Part shown: one piece after another, positions 1-5,794 of the stretch
Numbering within the stretch: position 1 is the first letter of the stretch
Layout: every line of letters starts with the position of its first letter
Source: CAZCVI01 sp964502145
Lineage (GTDB): Bacteria > Acidobacteriota > Aminicenantia > UBA2199
DNA: 5,801 nt
Direction: 5' to 3'
NCBI GenBank assembly: GCA_964502145.1
Contig: CAZCVI010000159.1
Coordinates: 1-5,801, forward strand
The notes under the pieces: generated by a model
What the model was told of the DNA's origin: nothing
What the model saw: only the letters and a program-made list of their open reading frames with translations
The model's database searches: none
Made by a program: the position numbers and the translations under genes

Positions 1-97
1 TCCCTTGAACAATATCATTTGTCCCTTGAACAATATCATTTGTCCCTTGAACAATGTCATTTGTCCCTTGAACAATGTCATTTGTCCCTTGAGCAAT
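1..97. repeat. Tandem array of 21-bp units, open at the window's left edge
   Basis: Four consecutive 21-bp units occupy 1-21, 22-42, 43-63 and 64-84, followed by a degenerate partial unit (85-97). Each begins TCCCTTGAACAAT and ends TCATTTG. Units 1-2 are identical and units 3-4 are identical; the pairs differ by a single A-to-G change (AATATC versus AATGTC). The last unit decays into AGCAATTGCT, a perfect 10-bp palindrome (92-101). The array starts at base 1, so its full length is unknown. The unit can be read as three heptamers, the first and third of which are similar. No ORF of note covers it; it lies about 90 bases upstream of the epimerase gene. Confidence 0.95.
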
Positions 98-186
98 TGC
101 TGTTTAAATAGCAGATGTCTTTTATTTCCCGCCCAAGTATGATACAATACCCAATAGATAAAAAACACAGGCTAACGGGTGAATGA

Positions 187-1305
187 ATGATAAATAAAAT
201 GGAAGATATAATGGAAAATATAATGGAAAATAAAAAGACGCACATCTTGGTTACAGGTGCTGCCGGGTTTATTGGCTTCCACTTCATCCAGAAACTGCTG
301 GCGGAAAACGTCACGGTCACGGGTATTGATAATGTCAATGATTATTACGATACCACCCTCAAGCTGGACCGCCTCCACCAACTGGGCTTTGAACCGGAAG
401 ATATTCGTGACCACGTGTGTAATACCTTCCCCATTATTTCCCAGACCTTCCCGCAATTGCAATTCTATCGTGCTGATCTCAAAGATCGCGAAGTTGTGAC
501 CGCGATTTTTGAACAAAAGCAACCGGATTACGTCGTTCATTTCGCCGCCCAAGCCGGGGTGCGTTACTCGCTGGATAATCCCTCCGCTTACATTGATAGC
601 AATATCAACGGGTTTTTCAGTATCTTGGATAATTGCCGTCTGCACCATGTCAAACATCTTGTTTTCGCTTCCTCCTCTTCCGTGTATGGCGCCAATGAGA
701 AAATGCCTTTCACAGAACAGGATAATGTGGATCACCCCGTTTCCTTATACGCGGCCACCAAAAAATCCAACGAGTTGATGGCTCATAGTTACAGTCATTT
801 ATATAAATTGCCCACCACCGGGTTACGATTTTTTACCGTGTATGGTCCGTGGGGACGTCCAGATATGGCGTATTTTAGTTTTACCCACAAAATTCTGGCC
901 GGTTTGCCCATTGAAGTATTTAATCACGGTGACATGAAACGGGATTTCACTTATATTGATGATATAATTGCGGGTGTCTACCAGCTCATGCTCAAAATTC
1001 CTACCCGAAACGACCAATGGGATGGTTCCCACCCTGACCCGGCCACTTCCCGTGCGCCTTACCGCATATTTAATATTGGTAACCATCAACCCGTGGAATT
1101 ACTCTACTTCATCGAATTACTGGAACAACACTTGCATAAAAAAGCCAAAAAGATATTACTCCCCTTTCAAAAGGGTGACGTCAAAGAAACCTATGCCGAT
1201 ATCGACCTATTAAATAAATATATCGGGTTCACCCCCACCACGCCCATTGAAACCGGCATTGCCAAATTCGTCCACTGGTATCAAAACTATTATGCCCAAT
1301 CCTAA
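187..1305 (+). CDS. NAD-dependent epimerase, probable UDP-glucuronate 4-epimerase
   Basis: A 372-residue short-chain dehydrogenase/reductase of the extended (GalE-like) type, predicted to interconvert UDP-glucuronate and UDP-galacturonate in the cytoplasm using bound NAD. Visible motifs are the Rossmann loop TGAAGFIG (23-30), an acidic residue ending the second strand (GID, 46-48), ADL near 96-98, the SSSSVYG strand (162-168) and the catalytic YAATK with Tyr188 and Lys192. The signatures YGPWGRPDMAYF (218-229) and GDMKRDFTYIDD (247-258) are typical of the UDP-glucuronate 4-epimerase/CapI branch rather than of GalE or dTDP-glucose dehydratase. The protein is about 35 residues longer than many family members, through an N-terminal extension and an insert near 65-92. 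The ATG at 187 is chosen because GGTGA (178-182) lies 4 bases upstream; in-frame ATGs at 199, 211 and 223 are alternatives, and residues 1-13 precede the conserved domain. The adjacent dehydrogenase makes its expected substrate. Substrate choice is inferred from motifs and context. Confidence 0.9.
   Translation: MINKMEDIMENIMENKKTHILVTGAAGFIGFHFIQKLLAENVTVTGIDNVNDYYDTTLKLDRLHQLGFEPEDIRDHVCNTFPIISQTFPQLQFYRADLKDREVVTAIFEQKQPDYVVHFAAQAGVRYSLDNPSAYIDSNINGFFSILDNCRLHHVKHLVFASSSSVYGANEKMPFTEQDNVDHPVSLYAATKKSNELMAHSYSHLYKLPTTGLRFFTVYGPWGRPDMAYFSFTHKILAGLPIEVFNHGDMKRDFTYIDDIIAGVYQLMLKIPTRNDQWDGSHPDPATSRAPYRIFNIGNHQPVELLYFIELLEQHLHKKAKKILLPFQKGDVKETYADIDLLNKYIGFTPTTPIETGIAKFVHWYQNYYAQS
199..234 (+). 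repeat. 12-bp tandem repeat within the epimerase start region
   Basis: Three 12-bp units, each beginning ATGGAA (199-210, 211-222, 223-234), encode the near-repeats MEDI, MENI and MENK. Each unit restarts with an in-frame ATG, so together with the ATG at 187 there are four possible initiation codons within 39 bases. The GGAAG of the first unit (201-205) sits 5 bases before the second unit's ATG and could act as a weak ribosome binding site. The repeat ends just before the conserved Rossmann strand (THILVTG), so gain or loss of a unit would change only a dispensable-looking N-terminal tail. Confidence 0.85.
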
Positions 1306-1314
1306 TTCTTCATT

Positions 1315-1359
1315 CTTCGTCCACATCGTCCATATTGTCTACTTCGTCCATATCGTCCC
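1315..1359. repeat. Five 9-bp tandem units, consensus YWTCGTCCA
   Basis: Immediately downstream of the epimerase stop codon, five contiguous 9-bp units can be laid out: CTTCGTCCA (1315-1323), CATCGTCCA (1324-1332), TATTGTCTA (1333-1341), CTTCGTCCA (1342-1350) and TATCGTCCC (1351-1359). Units 1 and 4 are identical. The array runs into a C-rich tract (ACCCCACCATCCCCCC, 1361-1376) and then an A-run. No hairpin with a T-run is present, so this is not an evident intrinsic terminator. The units are unrelated in sequence to the 21-bp array at 1-97. Confidence 0.85.
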
Positions 1360-1388
1360 CACCCCACCATCCCCCCATTAAAAAAACC

Positions 1389-1417
1389 TTGATAAATACA
1401 AGATAAATATATATAAT
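1389..1417 (+). promoter_or_regulatory. Sigma-70-type promoter for the dehydrogenase-glmS unit
   Basis: A TTGATA -35 box (1389-1394; five of six matches to TTGACA) and a perfect TATAAT -10 box (1412-1417) are separated by exactly 17 bases. Transcription would start near 1424, giving a leader of about 120 bases before the ATG at 1543. That leader contains the 15-bp duplication (1425-1454) and the stem-loop at 1477-1508. The region is very AT-rich, which raises the chance of accidental -10 matches, but the combination of both boxes and ideal spacing upstream of a two-gene unit is persuasive. Confidence 0.6.
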
Positions 1418-1424
1418 ATATAAT

Positions 1425-1454
1425 CGTTATCTAATTATTCGTTATCTAATTATT
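1425..1454. repeat. Perfect 15-bp tandem duplication in the leader
   Basis: The unit CGTTATCTAATTATT occurs twice back to back (1425-1439 and 1440-1454) without mismatch, followed by a further TATATATTCGTT. It starts just after the predicted transcription start, so both copies would lie in the 5' leader. Perfect identity suggests a recent duplication, or a direct-repeat protein binding site; the sequence alone does not separate these. Confidence 0.8.
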
Positions 1455-1476
1455 ATATATTCGTTGCTGATAGTGC

Positions 1477-1508
1477 CACGCCTAAACCTGCCGAAAGGTA
1501 GCGGCGTG
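1477..1508 (+). promoter_or_regulatory. Leader stem-loop with an internal loop, partly resembling a GEMM riboswitch arm
   Basis: CACGCC (1477-1482) pairs with GGCGTG (1503-1508), TAA (1483-1485) faces AGC (1500-1502) as an internal loop, and ACCT (1486-1489) pairs with AGGT (1496-1499) around a GCCGAA loop. This gives ten Watson-Crick pairs, 23 bases upstream of the AGGAG of the dehydrogenase gene. No T-run follows, so it is not a terminator. The strings CCTAAACC and AGGTAGCGG followed by GTGACC resemble the 3' half of the class I c-di-GMP riboswitch, but the other half of that aptamer is not visible. The structure is seen in the sequence; a regulatory role is inferred. Confidence 0.45.
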
Positions 1509-1531
1509 ACCATGCAGACAAAAATTGAAAC

Positions 1532-1536
1532 AGGAG
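1532..1536 (+). promoter_or_regulatory. Ribosome binding site fixing the dehydrogenase start
   Basis: AGGAG lies 6 bases before the ATG at 1543. The reading frame is also open from a TTG at 1525, but that codon precedes and would overlap the context of this site, and it has no comparable site of its own. The protein beginning at 1543 (MEFKKNILCIG) aligns with the usual start of the family, so 1543 is preferred. Confidence 0.9.
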
Positions 1537-1542
1537 TGTCCC

Positions 1543-2922
1543 ATGGAATTTAAGAAAAATATACTGTGTATCGGTGCAGGTTATGTTGGTGGTCCCACCA
1601 TGGCAGTTATCGCCCTCAAATGCCCCGAATACAGGGTGGAAGTTGTCGATATTAACGAGGACCGTATCAACCAATGGAATTCCCTTCATATTCCGATTTA
1701 TGAACCCGGTTTAGACGAGATCGTCCAACAAGTGCGGGGTCAGAATCTCTTTTTCACTACCGATATTCCCGGTGGTATTCAGCGTGCCGATATTATTTTT
1801 GTCAGTGTCAACACCCCCACTAAAACCTTTGGCGAGGGTGCGGGTATGGCTTCCGATTTACAATACTGGGAAAAAACAGCCCACACGATCATCGCGCATT
1901 CCGACAGTGACAAGATCATCGTGGAAAAAAGCACGTTGCCTGTACGCACTGCCGAAGCCATGGAACGAATTCTTAAATCCAAGGGTAATGGTGTTCATTT
2001 CGAGGTATTATCCAACCCCGAATTCCTCGCCGAAGGTAGTGCCGTGCAAGATTTATTAGCCGCAGACCGCGTGCTCATCGGTGCCCATCAAACACCCGAA
2101 GGCTTTCGTGCGCAACAGCAAGTTGTCGATATTTATGCCCACTGGTTACCCGCTGAAAAAATTCTCACCGCCAATCTCTGGTCTTCCGAACTCTCCAAAC
2201 TCGTGGCCAATGCATTTCTTGCCCAGCGTATTTCTTCTATTAACTCCATCTCCGCATTGTGCGAAAAAACCGATGCCGATGTCTCCGAACTCTCTTTTGC
2301 CATTGGTAGTGATTCCCGTATCGGGCCTAAATTCCTTAATCCCAGCGTCGGGTTTGGTGGTTCCTGTTTTAAAAAGGATATTCTCAATCTCGTGTATATT
2401 GCCAAAACGTATGGACTCTCTGAAGTTGCCGATTATTGGGAAATGGTTGTCAAAATGAATGAGTATCAAAAGCACCGGTTTGTGCAGCGTATTGTCAAGG
2501 AGATGTTTAATACTATTGCTGGCAAAAAGATCGCCCTCTTTGGTTTTGCGTTTAAAGCCAATACCGGTGACACCCGCGAATCCCCCGCTATTTATATTAC
2601 CCAGCAACTCCTAGAAGAACGCGCCATTGTCGCTATTTCCGATCCCAAAGCACTCGACAATGCCCGTTTCGACTTAAAAGAGTTGGACAACCACGTGATT
2701 TACGAACCCGATCCTTACAAAGCGGCCACAGATGCGTTCGCCATTGCTATTTTAACCGAATGGGATGTATACAAGCACCTCGATTACCAGCGGATTTACC
2801 ATGCCATGAGAAAGCCCGCTTTTGTTTTCGATGGACGCAATATACTCGACCATAAGAAATTGTACGAGATCGGTTTTAATGTGTATCCCCTGGGGAAAAC
2901 ACAGTTGACCCATTTTGACTGA
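1543..2922 (+). CDS. ugd: UDP-glucose 6-dehydrogenase, animal-type
   Basis: A 459-residue cytoplasmic enzyme that oxidises UDP-glucose to UDP-glucuronate with two NAD+. The N-terminal NAD domain shows GAGYVGGPT (11-19), VDIN (35-38), the VNTPTKT loop (89-95) and EKST (128-131). The active site shows NPEFLAEG with Glu161, SELSKLVANAF with Lys220 and Asn224, and GFGGSCFKKD with catalytic Cys275 and Asp279. The UDP-binding domain carries GFAFKANTGDTRES (Lys338) and ends with FDGRNILD. Residue spacing matches animal UDP-glucose dehydrogenase almost exactly (human Glu161, Lys220, Cys276), including WSSELSKL and AQRISSINSISALCE, which are less conserved in the shorter bacterial Ugd/TuaD type. It lacks the longer C-terminal tail of the human enzyme. 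All key residues are present, so it should be active. Its product feeds the upstream epimerase. It is followed after 15 bases by glmS, and a probable promoter lies at 1389-1417. Confidence 0.97.
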   Translation: MEFKKNILCIGAGYVGGPTMAVIALKCPEYRVEVVDINEDRINQWNSLHIPIYEPGLDEIVQQVRGQNLFFTTDIPGGIQRADIIFVSVNTPTKTFGEGAGMASDLQYWEKTAHTIIAHSDSDKIIVEKSTLPVRTAEAMERILKSKGNGVHFEVLSNPEFLAEGSAVQDLLAADRVLIGAHQTPEGFRAQQQVVDIYAHWLPAEKILTANLWSSELSKLVANAFLAQRISSINSISALCEKTDADVSELSFAIGSDSRIGPKFLNPSVGFGGSCFKKDILNLVYIAKTYGLSEVADYWEMVVKMNEYQKHRFVQRIVKEMFNTIAGKKIALFGFAFKANTGDTRESPAIYITQQLLEERAIVAISDPKALDNARFDLKELDNHVIYEPDPYKAATDAFAIAILTEWDVYKHLDYQRIYHAMRKPAFVFDGRNILDHKKLYEIGFNVYPLGKTQLTHFD

Positions 2923-2926
2923 GGAG
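2921..2926 (+). promoter_or_regulatory. Ribosome binding site of glmS overlapping the upstream stop codon
   Basis: GAGGAG begins inside the TGA stop of the dehydrogenase gene (2920-2922) and lies 11 bases before the glmS ATG at 2938, a slightly long spacing. The overlap supports coupled translation and a shared transcript. The ATG is certain because the following Cys is the GlmS catalytic nucleophile and must be residue 2. Confidence 0.8.
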
Positions 2927-2937
2927 ACCCTGTAAAA

Positions 2938-4794
2938 ATGTGCGGAATTATTTGCTATTGCGGGAAAAAACAAGCCATACCCATTTTACTGAACGGATTA
3001 AAACGATTGGAATACCGCGGTTATGATTCCGCCGGGTATGCCGTGGTCATTGACAGTGGTACGGGCAAGAGCGGCAAGAACCGGAAGACGTTAATTGTCA
3101 AAGCCAAGGGCCGGGTCAGTCAAGTAGAGAAAAAAATCAACAGCTCTGATATTAATGCCACTTTTGGCATTGCCCATACCCGTTGGGCTACCCACGGGCA
3201 ACCTTCCCAGATCAACGCCCACCCCCATACCGATTGCTCCGGGAAAATTAGCGTCGTGCATAACGGCATCATTGAAAATTACCTCGACCTCAAAAAAGAA
3301 CTGATTCACAAAGGACATACTTTCAAAACCGAAACAGACAGCGAGGTGATCTCCCATCTGGTGGAAGAATATTTCACCGGGAACCTGGAAAAAGCCGTTT
3401 TGAAAACAGTCGAACGGTTGAGCGGGACCTTTGGTCTGGCTGTTATACATTCTGACATTGATCATCAAATCGTGATTGCCAAACGGGGCAGTCCGATTAT
3501 TATTGGGATTGGTCAGGATGAATTTTTCGCCGCTTCCGATTCCAATGCCCTTTCCCCTTATACCAACAAGATGATCTCTCTCAGCGATGATGAGATCGCC
3601 GTGCTTGAAAGCGATGAATATCATATCTGTAACCTCAAAAGCGAGGAACTGGAAAAAGAAATAGAGATCATGGAACAGGAATTCAAAGATGGCGAAAAGG
3701 GTGGGTTCGAGCATTATATGCTCAAAGAAATTTTTGAGCAGCCCGAGAGTATTGAGAATGCCTTCCGTGGTCGTTTGATTGAAAACGAGGGTGTTTCCAA
3801 GCTTGGTGGTCTTGAACCCGTGCTGGACCGCATCAAAAAAAATATCCGCAAATTAATCATTGTCTCCTGTGGCACCAGTTATTATGCCGGGCTTTTAGGG
3901 CGTTATATATTCGAGCATCTCACCGCATTAAATATCGAGGTTGAACTTGCTTCCGAGTTCCGCTACCGTCGTTTGAACTTGGATGAAGGAGTCGCCGTGT
4001 TGGCGTTATCCCAATCCGGCGAAACCGCCGATACTCTCGCTGCCATCAAAGAAGCCAAGCGGAAGGGTGCCTTATTGTTAGGCATTGTTAATACCGTCGG
4101 CACTTCTATCGCCCAAACTACCGATGCCGGTGTCTATAACCACGCCGGCCCCGAAATTGGTGTCGCGTCTACCAAGATATATACTTCGCAGCTCGTGATT
4201 CTTACCTTGATGGCCTTGTTGATTGGCAGATATCAGGGAATTTCATTTATTGAAGGCAGTGAGATTATCACCGCTTTGACTCGCTTACCAGATCAGGTAC
4301 GGGAGATTCTAAAGAACGCTGGCGAAATTCAAACTGTCGCCAAACAATATGCCAAGTACCGCGATTTTCTTTATATTGGTCGACTCTTCAACTATCCCAC
4401 CGCCATGGAAGGCGCATTAAAATTAAAAGAGATTTCTTATATTCACGCCGAAGGGTATCCTGCAGGTGAGATGAAACACGGGCCAATTTCTTTGATTGAT
4501 AAGAACTTCCCTACCGTTGCTATTGCCCCCGATGACATGACCTTGGATAAGATGTTGAGTAATATGCAGGAAATCAAAGCCCGCAAGGGAAAAATCCTCA
4601 GTGTCACCAATGCCGGTGTACAATCCGTGATGGATATTTCCGATGATGTTTTTATTGTGCCCCGCACCATTCCAATTTTGCAACCCATCCTGAACATCAT
4701 CCCCTTGCAATTATTCGCCTATTACATTGCCAAAGAAAAAGGCCGCGATATAGATAAACCACGAAACCTGGCCAAATCCGTCACCGTTGAATAA
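2938..4794 (+). CDS. glmS: Glutamine-fructose-6-phosphate aminotransferase (isomerizing)
   Basis: A 618-residue GlmS that makes glucosamine-6-phosphate from fructose-6-phosphate and glutamine, the entry step to UDP-GlcNAc and other amino sugars. The N-terminal glutaminase domain (about 1-240) starts MCGI, with Cys2 as nucleophile after Met removal, and has TRWATHG (81-87), HNGIIEN (108-114) and TDSEVI (133-138). The linker HYMLKEIFEQP joins two SIS domains; the first shows SCGTS (310-314) and SQSGET (358-363), and the second EGALKLKEISYIHAEG and GEMKHGP. The C-terminus DKPRNLAKSVTVE with Lys613 is the diagnostic fructose-6-phosphate site. It is about nine residues longer than E. coli GlmS, mostly from a Gly/Lys-rich insert near 39-51. 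No glmS ribozyme is possible in the 15-base gap upstream. Placement between polysaccharide genes suggests supply of amino sugar for that pathway, but whether it is the cell's only GlmS cannot be told. Confidence 0.98.
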   Translation: MCGIICYCGKKQAIPILLNGLKRLEYRGYDSAGYAVVIDSGTGKSGKNRKTLIVKAKGRVSQVEKKINSSDINATFGIAHTRWATHGQPSQINAHPHTDCSGKISVVHNGIIENYLDLKKELIHKGHTFKTETDSEVISHLVEEYFTGNLEKAVLKTVERLSGTFGLAVIHSDIDHQIVIAKRGSPIIIGIGQDEFFAASDSNALSPYTNKMISLSDDEIAVLESDEYHICNLKSEELEKEIEIMEQEFKDGEKGGFEHYMLKEIFEQPESIENAFRGRLIENEGVSKLGGLEPVLDRIKKNIRKLIIVSCGTSYYAGLLGRYIFEHLTALNIEVELASEFRYRRLNLDEGVAVLALSQSGETADTLAAIKEAKRKGALLLGIVNTVGTSIAQTTDAGVYNHAGPEIGVASTKIYTSQLVILTLMALLIGRYQGISFIEGSEIITALTRLPDQVREILKNAGEIQTVAKQYAKYRDFLYIGRLFNYPTAMEGALKLKEISYIHAEGYPAGEMKHGPISLIDKNFPTVAIAPDDMTLDKMLSNMQEIKARKGKILSVTNAGVQSVMDISDDVFIVPRTIPILQPILNIIPLQLFAYYIAKEKGRDIDKPRNLAKSVTVE

Positions 4795-4807
4795 ATAAAA
4801 TGAAATC

Positions 4808-4875
4808 CATTATAAACAATAAACGATAGTGCCCGCAACAGGCCACTTTCCGTTTATAGTTTATCGTTTATAATG
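4808..4875. repeat. Long inverted repeat built from heptamers between glmS and the nucleotidyltransferase gene
   Basis: CATTATAAAC (4808-4817) is perfectly complementary to GTTTATAATG (4866-4875). Inside, TAAACGATA (4820-4828) can pair with TATCGTTTA (4862-4870), or ATAAACG (4819-4825) with CGTTTAT (4851-4857), and AGTG (4828-4831) with CACT (4844-4847) closes the centre. The right arm holds three tandem heptamers GTTTATA, GTTTATC, GTTTATA (4852-4872); the left arm holds two in inverted form (TATAAAC, AATAAAC, 4811-4824). The arms therefore differ by about one heptamer. No T-run follows, so it is not a standard terminator; it could be a small palindromic repeat element or an RNA structure that tunes expression of the last gene. 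Confidence 0.85.
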
Positions 4876-4880
4876 ATTAC

Positions 4881-4886
4881 AGGAGG
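4881..4886 (+). promoter_or_regulatory. Ribosome binding site fixing the nucleotidyltransferase start
   Basis: A perfect AGGAGG lies 5 bases before the ATG at 4892. The frame is also open from a GTG at 4886, but that GTG shares its first base with this site and so cannot be its start. Translation from 4892 gives MQAVILAGG, the canonical beginning of the family. Confidence 0.93.
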
Positions 4887-4891
4887 TGCCC

Positions 4892-5584
4892 ATGCAAGCC
4901 GTAATTCTCGCGGGTGGAAAAGGAACCCGCTTAAAACCCTATACGTATGTTCTGCCCAAACCATTGGTGCCAGTCGGAGAAAAGCCTATACTGGCTATCC
5001 TGGTCAACCAGTTAAAACGAGATGGTATTACCGATTTGGTATTCTGTGTGAACCACATGGCCGAACTCATTATGGCTTATTTTGGGAATGGGGAGAAGTT
5101 TGGCGTGAATATCCGTTATTCCATTGAAGATAAACCCATGGGTACAATAGCCCCTCTAAGATTGATTAAAAATTTACCCGACAATTTCTTATTGATGAAC
5201 GGTGATCTTTTAACTGACCTGAACTTTCGGGAAATATACAATGCCCATCTCCAGCGCAATGCATTGATTACCGTGGGCACTTATAATCGGCGCGTGGATA
5301 TAGATTTTGGTGTCATGCAAATCGTCGGGGATCGCGTCACCGGTTTTGTAGAAAAGCCCCAATACAATTATAATGTCAGCATGGGTATCTATGTCTTCAA
5401 TAAGCGCGTCTTGGAATTTGTCCCAGAAAACCAACCCTTTGGTTTTGATCATTTGATGTTGAAACTCTTGGAAAAAAATGAGCCGATTGATACTTTTCCT
5501 TTCAAAGGGTACTGGTTGGATATTGGTAGACTCGAAGATTTCCAAAAAGCCAACCAGGACATGGAACACATTGATTTCTTTTAG
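4892..5584 (+). CDS. Sugar-1-phosphate nucleotidyltransferase, NTP_transferase family
   Basis: A 230-residue cytoplasmic enzyme predicted to join a nucleoside triphosphate to a sugar-1-phosphate, giving an NDP-sugar and pyrophosphate. The signature loop GGKGTRL (8-14) and LPKP with Lys23 bind the nucleotide; MGT (83-85), NGD with metal-ligand Asp105, EKP (154-156) and WLDIG with Asp210 complete the core. The length matches stand-alone catalytic domains: there is no C-terminal left-handed beta-helix (unlike GlmU or GlgC) and no N-terminal CBS pair. The overall pattern, including FGVNIRYS, NGDLLTD and GYWLDIGRLEDFQKAN, recalls the catalytic part of the guanylyltransferases that make GDP-heptose or GDP-glucosamine (HddC- and PtmE-like), so GDP is a reasonable guess, but base and sugar specificity cannot be read from sequence. 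It lies 97 bases after glmS in the same direction, with no clear promoter of its own. No key residue is missing. Confidence 0.9.
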   Translation: MQAVILAGGKGTRLKPYTYVLPKPLVPVGEKPILAILVNQLKRDGITDLVFCVNHMAELIMAYFGNGEKFGVNIRYSIEDKPMGTIAPLRLIKNLPDNFLLMNGDLLTDLNFREIYNAHLQRNALITVGTYNRRVDIDFGVMQIVGDRVTGFVEKPQYNYNVSMGIYVFNKRVLEFVPENQPFGFDHLMLKLLEKNEPIDTFPFKGYWLDIGRLEDFQKANQDMEHIDFF

Positions 5585-5659
5585 AAATAATACCTGCCCA
5601 CCACGAGAAGGATATGTACCTGAATTCACCATCAAATTAATGGGAAGTATGTGAATTAT

Positions 5660-5712
5660 GGGAGGAATGGGAGGAATGGGAATTTTTTTGTTTATCTCAT
5701 AATTCCCATAAT
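5660..5712. repeat. 9-bp tandem units and an overlapping inverted repeat
   Basis: GGGAGGAAT occurs twice in tandem (5660-5668, 5669-5677) and is followed by GGGAAT. ATGGGAATT (5676-5684) is perfectly complementary to AATTCCCAT (5701-5709), enclosing a loop that contains seven Ts. Alternatively ATTATGGGA (5655-5663) pairs with TCCCATAAT (5704-5712), so the same right arm has two possible partners. The T-run sits within the loop rather than after the stem. Confidence 0.8.
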
Positions 5713-5719
5713 GATTTAG

Positions 5720-5794
5720 AGTTTTCGCGTCGCGAAGCCAACGCTAAAAACTTAATTGGACGAAACCGGTTCGCGGTAATGGCCGTCCGATTAA
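5720..5794. repeat. Two adjacent inverted repeats at the right edge
   Basis: The first pairs AGTTTT (5720-5725) and GCG (5727-5729) with CGC (5742-5744) and AAAACT (5747-5752), and contains the short palindrome TTCGCG-T-CGCGAA (5724-5736). The second pairs TTAATTGGACG (5752-5762) with CGTCCGATTAA (5784-5794) over 11 positions with a single G-T wobble, and holds an inner stem ACCG/CGGT (5765-5768, 5774-5777) around GTTCG. The element may continue past the window. A structured leader, a palindromic repeat element or the end of a mobile element are all possible. Confidence 0.65.

Noticed and set aside
1..97. CRISPR array
   Set aside because: The units are directly adjacent with no variable spacers, and 21 bp is the whole period; this is a simple tandem repeat.
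115..148. Possible promoter for the epimerase gene (ATGTCT, then TATGAT at 138-143 or TACAAT at 143-148)
   Set aside because: The -10 candidates are fair, but the -35 region matches only three of six bases and two overlapping -10 boxes compete; too weak to annotate.
1525..1542. TTG at 1525 as the start of the dehydrogenase
   Set aside because: The AGGAG at 1532-1536 lies downstream of it and points to the ATG at 1543, which matches the family's N-terminus.
3091..3714. Long minus-strand open frame opposite glmS, and others opposite all four genes
   Set aside because: They lie wholly within well-supported plus-strand genes, and their translations show no recognisable domain; they are antisense shadows.
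4845..4874. TATAAT at 4869-4874 as a promoter for the nucleotidyltransferase gene
   Set aside because: It lies inside the heptamer inverted repeat, has no acceptable -35 box, and would start transcription within the ribosome binding site.
5614..5640. Eight-codon ORF after the last gene (ATG at 5614)
   Set aside because: Its AGAAGG motif is only 2 bases from the ATG and the peptide is too short and featureless to support.
5676..5709. Intrinsic terminator after the last gene
   Set aside because: The T-run (5683-5689) is within the loop, not after the stem, and the stem is AT-rich.
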